Shown here one piece after another: positions 26,391-33,990 of a stretch of DNA of 42,369 nt; positions within the stretch are counted from its first letter, which is position 1; every line of letters begins with the position of its first letter. A model generated the notes under the pieces. That model was not told the DNA's origin and made no database searches. It saw nothing but the letters and a program-made list of their open reading frames with translations. Location of the stretch: the IMG/VR virus record IMGVR_UViG_3300005293_000006, positions 1 through 42,369 of that record. The stretch is one strand, 5' to 3'. A program made the translations under genes and the position numbers. Source of the stretch: a virus.

Positions 26391-26597
26391 GTGGGATCGA
26401 AAAAATTCAAATTCTTTTATCAAGGTGTTTCAAATGATCATCGAACAAATGTTTGGCGGGCGCAATGTTTGAAATGTGGCACATCACACAATCCACCGAC
26501 AACAATGATGAATTATCAAACCGTCATGTGTTCGAAAAACAATTGTGGTGAAACTGAAATCGTGAGTTATAATAAAATAATCGACAAATTAAGATGA
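26391..26597 (+). CDS. Small zinc-ribbon protein
   Basis: 68 aa from GTG 26391, two bases after the loader stop; no ATG fits. Cysteines form CLKCGTSH (CxxC) and MCSKNNCGE (CX4C), a likely four-Cys zinc ribbon. Basic N-terminus with many aromatic residues. The end overlaps the resolvase start by 4 bases. Such ribbons bind DNA or proteins; the role here is unknown. Confidence 0.65.
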   Translation: MGSKKFKFFYQGVSNDHRTNVWRAQCLKCGTSHNPPTTMMNYQTVMCSKNNCGETEIVSYNKIIDKLR

Positions 26598-27136
26598 ACG
26601 AAAAACAAACCATCGTGGCAATCGATCCGGGCGCGTCCGGCGGAATCGCCATATTGAACAACGGACGGATCCAAGCGGTGAAGATGCCCGAATCCGTTCA
26701 GGAAATGCAATCGTATTTCAACTACATAAACGACACCTTTCAAAACGTTGTGGTGTTCATCGAAAAAGTACAAGCCTACGGAAGTGATGATGATGACACG
26801 CCGGGAAAAAAATTCGGAATCAATAAGATGTTGGCCAATTACCAACAAGTTTTGACGGTGATCCAATTAACCGGATTCCGTTTCGTTGAAGTTTATCCGA
26901 TTTCATGGCAAACGACATTAGGATTGAAACTTCCCAAAAGTGAAGGAACGGAAACCAAGACACAAAGAAAAAACCGTTATAAAGATTACGCGCAAAAGTT
27001 GTTCCCGGAAGTGTCGGTAAATTTAAAAACGTGTGATGCACTTTGTTTGATTCAATTCGCAAAAGTGAAAATCCAACACGACATCGATTGGATCCGGGAA
27101 CGATTGCAAAATGTGAAAAAAGAAAAATTGTTTTAA
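26594..27136 (+). CDS. RuvC-like Holliday junction resolvase
   Basis: 180 aa. RNase H-like fold with acidic active-site residues Asp11 in AIDPGASGG, Glu57 in FIEKVQ and Asp148 in KTCDALC, in the order and spacing of RuvC family nucleases. It should cleave branched DNA made by recombination or replication before packaging. Last gene of the first early unit; the second promoter repeat follows immediately. Confidence 0.85.
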   Translation: MNEKQTIVAIDPGASGGIAILNNGRIQAVKMPESVQEMQSYFNYINDTFQNVVVFIEKVQAYGSDDDDTPGKKFGINKMLANYQQVLTVIQLTGFRFVEVYPISWQTTLGLKLPKSEGTETKTQRKNRYKDYAQKLFPEVSVNLKTCDALCLIQFAKVKIQHDIDWIRERLQNVKKEKLF

Positions 27137-27183
27137 AATAAATGAAAAAATGTTTTGTTGAAATAAAAAAAGATTTACATTTG
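27135..27183 (+). promoter_or_regulatory. Early promoter repeat, copy 2
   Basis: TTTG at 27154-27157, an 18-base spacer and TACATTTG at 27176-27183. Nearly identical over about 48 bases to copies at 21577 and 31918, with differences at only a few positions. It begins at the stop of the resolvase gene and drives the gene at 27211. Confidence 0.85.
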
Positions 27184-27210
27184 TAGTTCAAACACAAAAC
27201 AATTTACAAG

Positions 27211-27645
27211 ATGAAAATGTCAATTTTTAGGAACGACGCGTTCCGAGCGTTGTCCGACACAACAAAAATGAGTGAACCGGAATTGGAAAAGCGGATCATT
27301 GAAACGATGGAACGGGAATTCACGCCGTTCGGGTTTGAAGATGTGAATTTGTCCGTATGGGAATATTTCAATTCATCGGGATATTCAGTCCAAGAAGCCT
27401 TGGAAGTATTGTTCCCGGAGTTAACCAACACGGATGAAATACCGGAACTTTTGAAAGAAGTCACATTGTTTGGTTGTTCAACATCGAAGGGATGCGAATG
27501 GTGTGGATGTGAAATGATCCGGGAAGTGCAACACCATGGAAAACAATCATGGACAAACTATGAATGTGAAAATCCATATTGCGCGAATACAGACACCAAC
27601 GAACCGGATCACGACACGTTGGCCGGCGGAAAAGATTTCGATTAA
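27211..27645 (+). CDS. Early protein with C-terminal cysteine cluster
   Basis: 144 aa, not recognised. The first 85 residues are helical and acidic. The C-terminal part holds Cys89, Cys95, Cys98, Cys100, Cys119 and Cys124 (CEWCGC ... YECENPYC), a probable zinc-binding module. ATG at 27211 is 27 bases after the second early promoter; ATG 27217 is an alternative. First gene of this unit, so an immediate-early role is plausible. Confidence 0.65.
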   Translation: MKMSIFRNDAFRALSDTTKMSEPELEKRIIETMEREFTPFGFEDVNLSVWEYFNSSGYSVQEALEVLFPELTNTDEIPELLKEVTLFGCSTSKGCEWCGCEMIREVQHHGKQSWTNYECENPYCANTDTNEPDHDTLAGGKDFD

Positions 27646-27646
27646 C

Positions 27647-27979
27647 ATGGAAAAGAAAATATTAATTCTGACGTTGAAAAAAGTTTGGTTCGACATGATG
27701 TTGGCGGGACTTAAAAATAAAGAATTCAGAAAGTCGTCAAAATGGATTCAATCACGATTAGTCGGCAAAGAATACACACACGTCAAATTCATCAACGGAT
27801 ATGGAAAAGACAAACCTTATTTCATTTCGGAATACAAAGGATTTGAAGTTTCGTCAATTGATTATGTCGCCGTTTATGATTCGAAACCAATCATGGTTGA
27901 AAGTGGTGATTTTATTATTAACATCGGGAAAATAACGGAAACAAATGTGGAAAGAAATCAAGAAAATAATAACCATTGA
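27647..27979 (+). CDS. ASCH/PUA-like domain protein
   Basis: 110 aa from ATG 27647, one base after the upstream stop; the longer frame starting at 27536 lies inside the previous gene. The N-terminus reads TLKKVWFDMMLAGLKNKEFR, matching the 'W-x-x-x-x-x-G-K-K-x-x-E-x-R' pattern of ASCH domains, followed by beta strands. ASCH proteins are thought to bind RNA or modified nucleotides. The role in phage is unknown. The end overlaps a 41-aa ORF. Confidence 0.65.
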   Translation: MEKKILILTLKKVWFDMMLAGLKNKEFRKSSKWIQSRLVGKEYTHVKFINGYGKDKPYFISEYKGFEVSSIDYVAVYDSKPIMVESGDFIINIGKITETNVERNQENNNH

Positions 27980-28070
27980 ATTATTATCATGGGCGATGTC
28001 AGTTTGTCCTGATGGTAAATTCAAAAATAAATTGATGTTGTTCGTGGTTGAAAACATCGATGAATTATAA
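27945..28070 (+). CDS. Very small protein, 41 aa
   Basis: A short ORF from ATG 27945 overlapping the end of the ASCH gene. It is mostly hydrophobic helix with a single Cys-Pro, ends in an acidic tail, and its codon use resembles neighbours. It fills what would otherwise be a 110-base gap in a tightly packed operon. No family recognised; existence is moderately supported. Confidence 0.45.
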   Translation: MWKEIKKIITIELLSWAMSVCPDGKFKNKLMLFVVENIDEL

Positions 28071-28089
28071 ATCAACTAAACTTTAAAAA

Positions 28090-28461
28090 ATGAAAAATTT
28101 CACAATTATTTTATTGCTCGTAATTAGTCCACTTTGTTTTGGACAATTGACAAAAAACGTTGGATCGTACAAATTCGAATCCGGGTTTGAAATTAAAGAA
28201 GGAATGAAAATACAATTGATCAAGGGCGGTGACACGTCGGGATTATACCTTTGGTGTTTTGAAGGTGGATCAATGCCGATCCCGGAAGCGCGTTTCGATA
28301 CGTCGTTCGACACCAAAGAATTCATCATCGAAAAAGTGTTATCACTGAAAGGAATCAAAAACAAAGACGAATCAATTATCGTAATGTTCAAAGATGGAAA
28401 GAAAAAGTGTTATTCCTTTGTGACGCAATCCATCCAAACCAATGAAGCAAAATTCCTTTAG
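28090..28461 (+). CDS. Exported early protein with signal peptide
   Basis: 123 aa. Residues 1-18 form a classic signal peptide: MKN, a hydrophobic core IILLLVISPL, then CFG with cleavage expected before Gln19, a common Flavobacteriia pattern. The mature part is a small beta-rich domain with several Lys/Gly turns. An exported protein in the early region could alter the host envelope, for example superinfection exclusion; that is inference. It has its own A-rich leader. Confidence 0.65.
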   Translation: MKNFTIILLLVISPLCFGQLTKNVGSYKFESGFEIKEGMKIQLIKGGDTSGLYLWCFEGGSMPIPEARFDTSFDTKEFIIEKVLSLKGIKNKDESIIVMFKDGKKKCYSFVTQSIQTNEAKFL

Positions 28462-28462
28462 T

Positions 28463-28783
28463 ATGAATGCTAATTATAAAACTGAAACGGCGTTAAATGT
28501 AAAGGATCCGAAATTTGTTTTGGTATTTAATTATCATACTATAAACGAGGTTTCAAATCACACTACAAACAACCGGGACATTTCACAATTCCGAATCCGT
28601 CCGGTTGGGGTTTGGAATGTAAAGCCAAAGGAAAATAAAATGAAAAGTTTCCCAATAGGCGACAAAACATTGATTTTAACCGAATGGCAATTGTCAAAAA
28701 AAAACAACAACGTTGATCTTGAATCGAAACGTGGTGTGATTTTTAAAGGTGAAGTAATAATGGAAAATAATAATAATCAATAA
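28463..28783 (+). CDS. Early protein of unknown function, 106 aa
   Basis: From ATG 28463, one base after the previous stop; an in-frame ATG at 28442 would add seven residues and overlap. Composition is Asn- and Lys-rich with beta-strand patches; the centre (about 45-60) reads SQFRIRPVGVWNVKPKE. No domain recognised. Codon use is less GC-rich than the structural genes. Confidence 0.6.
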   Translation: MNANYKTETALNVKDPKFVLVFNYHTINEVSNHTTNNRDISQFRIRPVGVWNVKPKENKMKSFPIGDKTLILTEWQLSKKNNNVDLESKRGVIFKGEVIMENNNNQ

Positions 28784-28795
28784 ATAGTTTTAAAA

Positions 28796-29440
28796 ATGGA
28801 AGATCAAAAAGAAAGAACAGTTGAAACGCAAAAAACCCGTGTGTTGGAATATCAACATTTTGATTTACGAAAAGTAAAGATGGAAAAGAAAGGCGCGGAT
28901 ATTACGCACCATGAAAGCGGATCCGATGCCGGTATCGTTCACAAAGTTGGTGAAAGCGCACCGCATCCGGAGTTGCAAAAAAAATTAGACGCGCTCAAAC
29001 CGTTGATGGCGAAACGTCTTGGATTGTTGGAAGGGACGGACATGGCGCGACATTATTTGAAAGGTGATTTGAACGCATTACAAACCGCGTTGGATTTGGA
29101 AAAACTAATCATCAGCCGTTGCAACGTGAATGGATTAACATTCACGGGATCGGGTGATAAATATGGCGTTATGATCACCGGTTCGATCTTGGTTCCTGAA
29201 ACCGGATCCGTTGGATTGGCCGTTCCAAAAATCACGTTCAGTCAAACTGTTTTGGGATATGAAGAAGAAGCGGAACAACTTTGTGAAGAAGTAAAAAAAG
29301 AGGTTTACGCTTATCGATTCCAAAACAAGAAAGCACAGTTGGACATTGAATTCGAAGCCAAAAAGGTTGAAGATGAACAAGCCAAAGAGGAAAAGAAAAA
29401 AACCGGTAAAGGCGGAAAGGCAAAAGCCGAATTGGTATAA
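28796..29440 (+). CDS. Early protein of unknown function, 214 aa
   Basis: Not recognised. The N-terminal ~45 residues are highly charged. Residues 60-105 are helical. A beta-rich core follows (about 105-155, with ITGSILVPETGSVG). The C-terminal 55 residues are an acidic/basic helix ending in a Lys/Gly-rich tail (KKTGKGGKAKAE), which could contact nucleic acid. A terminator follows at 29448, so this is probably the last gene of the second early unit. Confidence 0.65.
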   Translation: MEDQKERTVETQKTRVLEYQHFDLRKVKMEKKGADITHHESGSDAGIVHKVGESAPHPELQKKLDALKPLMAKRLGLLEGTDMARHYLKGDLNALQTALDLEKLIISRCNVNGLTFTGSGDKYGVMITGSILVPETGSVGLAVPKITFSQTVLGYEEEAEQLCEEVKKEVYAYRFQNKKAQLDIEFEAKKVEDEQAKEEKKKTGKGGKAKAELV

Positions 29441-29447
29441 TTAAAAC

Positions 29448-29470
29448 AAGGGGTGTCAAAACCCCTTTTT
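29448..29470 (+). terminator. Intrinsic terminator
   Basis: AAGGGGT (29448-29454) pairs with ACCCCTT (29461-29467) around a 6-base loop, followed by a short T run. It ends 3 bases before the HNH gene start, so it could also hide or regulate that start. Confidence 0.75.
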
Positions 29471-29473
29471 CCA

Positions 29474-29926
29474 ATGAAACAAAAGACACACAAAATTTGT
29501 AAGAATCCGGATTGTGGAAAGGAATTCAAGTTGCACCGGACAACGGATCAATTTTGTTCGCCCGGATGTCAAAACCTTTGTAAGCCACCCAAAGAAAAAA
29601 AAGTGTACCAATTGCCACGATCCACCAAGCCGATCAATAAGAAGTCCAAAAAACAAGCCGTGTTGGATTCAAAATATTTGGTTGTCCGGATCCAATTTCT
29701 TTCAAAACCTGAAAATCAGATTTGCCCGGTCACCAAACAACGCGCCACGGAAGTTCATCACAAGAAAGGGCGGAAAGGATTCGCCGATCAATGGGCGCGG
29801 GACAACAACATTTCGTTGATCATCGATGATCGGTTTTTTTTAGGCGTATCGCGGGACGGACATGAAGCGATTGAAAACAACCCGGAATGGGCAAAGGAAA
29901 ACGGTTATTCATTAAACAGAATTTAA
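29474..29926 (+). CDS. HNH-family / NinG-like zinc protein
   Basis: 150 aa from ATG 29474; a GTG at 29453 sits inside the terminator stem and is unlikely. An N-terminal zinc finger (Cys9, Cys14, Cys28, Cys32) is followed by a basic linker. The C-terminal HNH-like core has CPVTKQRATEVHH near residues 84-96 and SRDGHEAIENNPEWA near 127-140. This combination resembles lambda NinG-type recombination endonucleases found next to recombination genes. Confidence 0.75.
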   Translation: MKQKTHKICKNPDCGKEFKLHRTTDQFCSPGCQNLCKPPKEKKVYQLPRSTKPINKKSKKQAVLDSKYLVVRIQFLSKPENQICPVTKQRATEVHHKKGRKGFADQWARDNNISLIIDDRFFLGVSRDGHEAIENNPEWAKENGYSLNRI

Positions 29927-29927
29927 T

Positions 29928-30287
29928 ATGAACCTACAAACCGAAAAAGCAATTGAAAGCGTTCGTGAGGCTAACATGACGTATTATTTGAACGCGTATG
30001 GATTTGCAAAGGAATGGACGCAATTACAGATGAAACCGTTTTCATCGGAAGATTTGAAAGATGCGTTTTATAAAATAAGCGACAAACCAAGTGAACCCCG
30101 TGTTTGGGGCGCGGTTATGGTGGCATTAAGTAAAGATCGATTGATCATCCATCACGGGTTTCAGAAATACAAAAACCCGGTTGGCCATTCCAAGCCGTCA
30201 ACCGTTTGGATTTCGAAACGGTATTCAGAAAAACAAAGTGCGAACCGAAAAGCAAATTCACAAACACAAACAACCTTATTTCTATGA
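29928..30287 (+). CDS. Phage protein with 'PRVWG' motif
   Basis: 119 aa. Residues 35-105 read like a small winged-helix domain: SEDLKDAFYKI, then EPRVWGAVMVALSKDRLIIHHGF, then a wing with NPVGHSKPSTVW. This pattern recurs in phage replication or recombination regions, but I cannot name the family with confidence. It starts one base after the HNH gene and overlaps the methyltransferase start by ATGA. Confidence 0.6.
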   Translation: MNLQTEKAIESVREANMTYYLNAYGFAKEWTQLQMKPFSSEDLKDAFYKISDKPSEPRVWGAVMVALSKDRLIIHHGFQKYKNPVGHSKPSTVWISKRYSEKQSANRKANSQTQTTLFL

Positions 30288-31258
30288 ATCAAAACGATAC
30301 GATTAACACCGTGCATCATAAATGTTTTTTACAAAATAACCTTCCGGATAAATGCGCCGGTTTAATAATAGCAGACCCCCCTTATTTTGAAGTGAAAGGA
30401 AAGTTTGATTTCATTTGGGATTCATTCGAGGATTATTTAAAAGAAGTCGAAAAGTGGGCGGTTGAATGCAAACGGTTGTTAAAAGATAACGGAACTGTTT
30501 TTTGGTATGGACACGCTAAAAATATAGCATACGCACAAATAATATTTGATAAGCATTTCAATCTGATAAATTCCCTTGTGTGGGATAAGGGTTCGTTTAT
30601 GGGGTTAGAAAAAAGCGAATCTTTAAGAAGTTTTGCCCCATGTACCGAAAGAATTTTAATGTATGGAAGTAAAGCACAGGACACAACGGGATTGAAAGAA
30701 GTTGAAAAAGAATATATTGCGCCACGAAATCCGTTTGCATTAGAATTAAGAAAAGCACGCCTTAAAAAAGGGGTTAGTATTAACGAGGTTGCGGAATATG
30801 GTAAATTTTACGGTAATGTAAACCACGGCGGTTCGGTTACAAATTGGGAGCGTGGATATAATATTCCAAATGAGGAACAATGGAAAATACTATGTGATAA
30901 TTTGCCAATAGAACGCACGGAATATGAAAGTTTGCGCACGGAATATGAAAGTTTGCGAAGATATTTTGAAAACCATTTCAATCTTCAGGAAGTTTTAAAG
31001 TTTTCAAATGAAGCACAAAAAACAGGCGCTAAATATGACCATGAAACCGTTAAACCTGAAACATTAACGAGGGCGTTAATTATGACGTGTAGCCGTAAAA
31101 ATGATTTAATCATTATTCCGTTTGCCGGTAGTGGTACAGAATGCGCGATGGCAGTAAGGGAACAACGAAATTTTATTGGATATGAGATTGAAGAAAAACA
31201 CGTTATCATGTCAAACAAAAGAGTAAAGGAAAACAGTGTACAAGAAAGTTTATTTTAA
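30284..31258 (+). CDS. DNA adenine/cytosine-N4 methyltransferase (beta class)
   Basis: 324 aa from ATG 30284, which overlaps the previous stop. Catalytic motif IV DPPY at residues 31-34 precedes the AdoMet-binding FAGSGT at 280-285, the beta-class order. Between them, about residues 151-210 form an XRE-like helix-turn-helix (LRKARLKKGVSINEVAEYG ... SVTNWERG) that probably acts as, or near, the target recognition domain. Residues 212-225 are two identical TEYESLR heptads. Codon style differs from flanking genes and GATC is absent. It probably modifies phage DNA against host restriction; the recognition site cannot be read from sequence. Confidence 0.85.
   Translation: MNQNDTINTVHHKCFLQNNLPDKCAGLIIADPPYFEVKGKFDFIWDSFEDYLKEVEKWAVECKRLLKDNGTVFWYGHAKNIAYAQIIFDKHFNLINSLVWDKGSFMGLEKSESLRSFAPCTERILMYGSKAQDTTGLKEVEKEYIAPRNPFALELRKARLKKGVSINEVAEYGKFYGNVNHGGSVTNWERGYNIPNEEQWKILCDNLPIERTEYESLRTEYESLRRYFENHFNLQEVLKFSNEAQKTGAKYDHETVKPETLTRALIMTCSRKNDLIIIPFAGSGTECAMAVREQRNFIGYEIEEKHVIMSNKRVKENSVQESLF
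30914..30955 (+). repeat. Perfect 21-bp tandem duplication in the methyltransferase gene
   Basis: Two identical 21-bp units (30914-30934 and 30935-30955) in frame, each encoding seven residues, RTEYESL (equivalently TEYESLR in register). The repeat lengthens a helix after the HTH insertion by whole heptads. Slippage could change the copy number without breaking the frame. Confidence 0.9.
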
Positions 31259-31476
31259 TGGCAAAAGAAAAACGGGACATTTTGCCCATCCCGGCGGAAA
31301 CGGAAGTCGATTTGATTTTTTTGAAAGGTGATGTGGTTTGTTCAAAAACGATGCCGTATTCCGAAGCCTTGCAAGTCATCGACAATGAACATCCGGTCAT
31401 CAAAAAAAAGAACGATTGGACATACAAGATTTACCAAGTCGGATTCGCTCAATACAGTAACATTAAAAAAGTATAA
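31258..31476 (+). CDS. Small early protein, 72 aa
   Basis: 72 aa, starting on the last base of the methyltransferase stop (TAATG). Basic N-terminus, then beta-strand-like PAETEVDLIFLKGDVVCSK and a Lys-rich end with YKIYQVGFAQ. Unknown function; possibly co-translated with the methyltransferase. Confidence 0.65.
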   Translation: MAKEKRDILPIPAETEVDLIFLKGDVVCSKTMPYSEALQVIDNEHPVIKKKNDWTYKIYQVGFAQYSNIKKV

Positions 31477-31478
31477 CA

Positions 31479-31844
31479 TTGGAAGTAATAGGAAAAATTA
31501 AAGCAGTAAACGACGCGCAACAAGTTAGCGCGACATTTAAAAAACGGGAATTGGTTGTGACCACAGATGAACAATATCCGCAACACATCATGATTGAGTT
31601 CGCCAACGATAAGTGTGACGCGTTGGACGGTTACCAAGTCGGTGAACCGGTGAAAGTCCAAATCGGATTGCGTGGCAGAGAATGGGTTAACCCGCAAGGC
31701 GAAACGAAATATTTCAATTCCATTCAGGGTTGGAAAATCGAACGCACACAAGCGAAACCGGAATCGGAAAGCGCGGTTGATAAATACATGAACCCGCCCG
31801 GACAATCGGAAGAAATCAACGATTTGCCGTTCGATAAACAATAA
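31479..31844 (+). CDS. DUF3127-like protein, candidate SSB
   Basis: 121 aa from TTG 31479, two bases after the upstream stop, since no ATG fits. The N-terminal ~85 residues (MEVIGKIKAVND ... QGETKYFNSIQGWKIE) resemble DUF3127, an OB-like Bacteroidota family. A disordered polar linker leads to a tail with INDLPF, followed by DKQ, very similar to the acidic-hydrophobic tip of bacterial single-strand binding proteins. It lies among recombination and replication genes. Single-strand DNA binding and recruitment of host repair proteins are inferred. Confidence 0.7.
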   Translation: MEVIGKIKAVNDAQQVSATFKKRELVVTTDEQYPQHIMIEFANDKCDALDGYQVGEPVKVQIGLRGREWVNPQGETKYFNSIQGWKIERTQAKPESESAVDKYMNPPGQSEEINDLPFDKQ

Positions 31845-31874
31845 CATTCAAAATACGTTCGGAACAATAAAAAC

Positions 31875-31905
31875 AAACCACGACAAACATCGTGGTTTTT
31901 CTTTT
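31875..31905 (+). terminator. Intrinsic terminator
   Basis: AAACCACG (31875-31882) pairs with CGTGGTTT (31891-31898) around an 8-base loop, then a T-rich tail. It closes the transcription unit ending with the DUF3127 gene, just before promoter copy 3. Confidence 0.88.
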
Positions 31906-31917
31906 TGAAAATATTTT

Positions 31918-31967
31918 AAAAATAAATGAAAAAATGTTTTGTAGAAATAAAAAAAGATTTACATTTG
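31918..31967 (+). promoter_or_regulatory. Early promoter repeat, copy 3
   Basis: TTTG at 31938-31941, an 18-base spacer and TACATTTG at 31960-31967. The third near-identical copy of the early promoter, followed like copy 1 by AGACAAACAAAC. It drives the gene at 32001. A reading frame through this block in phase with that gene is explained by the repeat and not by coding. Confidence 0.85.
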
Positions 31968-32000
31968 TCAGACAAACAAACAATAAATAAACTTTACATT

Positions 32001-32486
32001 ATGGGATTAGACGTTACGGTGTATCAAAACATTCAAGTTTTGAACCCAACAAACAAAGAAATTGAAGACATGGATTATGATTTCATTGCATTCGTAATCG
32101 ATGACGCTTTCAAACCAAGAATTAAGAATCTTATTGAAGACGCTTTTTATAGTGGGGACAATGTTTATGATGACATAAGTTATGCGTATTCGTATCATTC
32201 ACGCTTTAGAAATATGTTAGGAATTTTGATTGGATTAAAAAACAGTGAATGGACAGACGGTGAAAAATTAAAACCGGAAATGGATTTTTTCGAACTTCTT
32301 TGGTTTGCTGATAATGAGGGGTGCATTGATTGGGAAACATCCGAAAAACTATACAATGATTTTAAACGAAATCAGGAAAAAGCAAATGAACTTTTCGGAT
32401 ATGATGAAGATTTTATATTCAATTATGAAAGATGGACAAAGGCGTTTTATTTAGGGAAGGAAAAAGGAGTTATTAAATTTCATTAA
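32001..32486 (+). CDS. Early protein beginning MGLDV, 161 aa
   Basis: 161 aa from ATG 32001, 33 bases after promoter copy 3. The upstream frame from 31926 is rejected because it reads through the promoter. Sequence features: MGLDVTVY start, an aromatic YAYSYHSRFRNML segment near residue 63, and a C-terminal acidic/aromatic stretch FADNEGCIDWETSEKLY. Similar 'MGLD' proteins occur in phages without known function. Contains no GATC. Confidence 0.7.
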   Translation: MGLDVTVYQNIQVLNPTNKEIEDMDYDFIAFVIDDAFKPRIKNLIEDAFYSGDNVYDDISYAYSYHSRFRNMLGILIGLKNSEWTDGEKLKPEMDFFELLWFADNEGCIDWETSEKLYNDFKRNQEKANELFGYDEDFIFNYERWTKAFYLGKEKGVIKFH

Positions 32487-32497
32487 CAAACAATCAC

Positions 32498-33313
32498 ATG
32501 ATAACATTTACAAAACCAATCGTTTTTTTTGATTTGGAAACCACGGGTGTTTCCGTAGGGACTGACCGCATCGTTCAGATAGCCATCGAAAAACTTTTTC
32601 CCGACGGTTCCACGGAAAGCAAATCGATGTTAATCAATCCGGGAATGCCGATTCCAAAAGAAGCGTCGGACATCCACGGAATCACGGATGACATGGTAAA
32701 GGACGCGCCGACGTTCGCCCGAATCGCGAAATCCTTAAAAGAAAAATTTGATGGAAGCGACATTGCGGGATTTAATTCGGATGAATTCGACATCCCGTTG
32801 TTGCAAACGGAATTTGACCGGTGCGAAATACAATTCCCAAATGAAGGGACGTTCACAGTTGATATGTACACCATCGAAAAATTCGTCAATTCACATAAAC
32901 TTGGTGAAACATTCAAACGTTATGAAGGTAAAGAATTGGTGAACGCCCATGATGCGACGGCGGATGTTTACGCGACACGCGTGGTGTTCGGCCATCAGGT
33001 TCCGAAACTCTTTGAAATGATGAAAGAAGCCATGGAAGATTTTCAGGGCGAAATCAACCCGGAATCCATTAGTAAATTCTTTAAAGGGGATAAAAAACGT
33101 TTTGATTTCGCGGGCAAAATGTACATTAAAGACGGGATTGTGTATTGGAATTTCAGTGACCACATGGACACGCCGGTCATGGAAAAAGCGAATCGCGGTT
33201 TTTTGAATTGGGTGTTAACAAAAGACTTTCCGCCACAGACGAAAAAGAAAATCCGGGAATTGTTATCCGATGAACTTGAAAAAAATAAAAGCAACCAAAT
33301 AGATTTGATATAA
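32498..33313 (+). CDS. DnaQ-like 3'-5' exonuclease
   Basis: 271 aa. DEDDh motifs: Exo I FFDLETTG with Asp12 and Glu14, Exo II FNSDEFDIPLL with Asp98, Exo III HDATADVY with His151 and Asp156. It should remove nucleotides 3' to 5', for proofreading, single-strand trimming or degradation of host DNA. Residues beyond 190 form a C-terminal extension with a beta-rich YIKDGIVYWNFSDH segment. The gene overlaps the next by one base. Confidence 0.87.
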   Translation: MITFTKPIVFFDLETTGVSVGTDRIVQIAIEKLFPDGSTESKSMLINPGMPIPKEASDIHGITDDMVKDAPTFARIAKSLKEKFDGSDIAGFNSDEFDIPLLQTEFDRCEIQFPNEGTFTVDMYTIEKFVNSHKLGETFKRYEGKELVNAHDATADVYATRVVFGHQVPKLFEMMKEAMEDFQGEINPESISKFFKGDKKRFDFAGKMYIKDGIVYWNFSDHMDTPVMEKANRGFLNWVLTKDFPPQTKKKIRELLSDELEKNKSNQIDLI

Positions 33314-33744
33314 TGGAAACACTACAATTAAACCATTTAGCGGGATATTTACCGCACGATTTACAATGTATGTTCCTTAGCGAACCAGATAGTAAAGAAC
33401 CAAATATTAAAACTTTGCACGGAATTGAAAAAGGATTTGAAAGCGATATAGTTATTGGAATGTTTGACGAATTTGATAATTCTGAATTTAATTATTTCAA
33501 ACCAATCTTACGCCCTTTATCCGACCTGACAAAAGAGATTGAAGTGGACGGGGAAAAGTTTGTGCCGATTGATTGGATTGAAAAAAACAACCCGACTAAA
33601 GACGAAATGCCGTGCGCTATAATGTTAAATGGTTTTGTTGAAATGCATTATTACAGAGATTATGAAAAATTATTTGAATGGCACTTCGACGTTTTCGGAT
33701 TGATTGAAAAAGGATTGGCAATTGATATAAATACTTTGAAATAA
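33313..33744 (+). CDS. Early protein of unknown function, 143 aa
   Basis: 143 aa, starting on the last base of the exonuclease stop. The N-terminus LNHLAGYLPHDLQCMF and an aromatic C-terminus (YYRDYEKLFEWHFDVFGLIE) are typical of a group of small Bacteroidota phage proteins of unknown role. Codon style is more AT-rich than in structural genes. Probably translationally coupled to the exonuclease. Confidence 0.65.
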   Translation: METLQLNHLAGYLPHDLQCMFLSEPDSKEPNIKTLHGIEKGFESDIVIGMFDEFDNSEFNYFKPILRPLSDLTKEIEVDGEKFVPIDWIEKNNPTKDEMPCAIMLNGFVEMHYYRDYEKLFEWHFDVFGLIEKGLAIDINTLK

Positions 33745-33990
33745 ATGGCACGATTAGACAAAGAAAAAGAAGCGCGCTTGCAACCGAAACGGATTCAAAC
33801 CGCCATCGATGAACTTCAAAAATTGGGGTTTGAGATTTACAACATCACAACCACGTCCATTCAATTTCAGTTTAAAGGGGAACGCGTGGTGTTCTTTCCT
33901 TATTCGGGATGGCATACGGGCAAAACAATAGTTGATGGGCGCGGATTAGATAAACTTTTAAATCAGATTAGAAATGGCGACAACTTGTAA
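33745..33990 (+). CDS. Small early protein, 81 aa
   Basis: 81 aa, beginning directly after the preceding stop. Basic N-terminal helix, a beta region with IQFQFKGERVVFFPYSGWHTG, and a C-terminal DGRGLDKLLNQI helix. This pattern (strands with 'FFPYSGW', then 'GxGxxxLL') is seen in small phage proteins of unknown function. It overlaps the next gene by 17 bases. Confidence 0.65.
   Translation: MARLDKEKEARLQPKRIQTAIDELQKLGFEIYNITTTSIQFQFKGERVVFFPYSGWHTGKTIVDGRGLDKLLNQIRNGDNL

Noticed and set aside
27536-27646. Upstream extension of the ASCH-like gene
   Set aside because: The extension lies inside the preceding gene and reads as low-quality sequence. ATG 27647 follows that gene's stop by one base and begins the recognisable domain.
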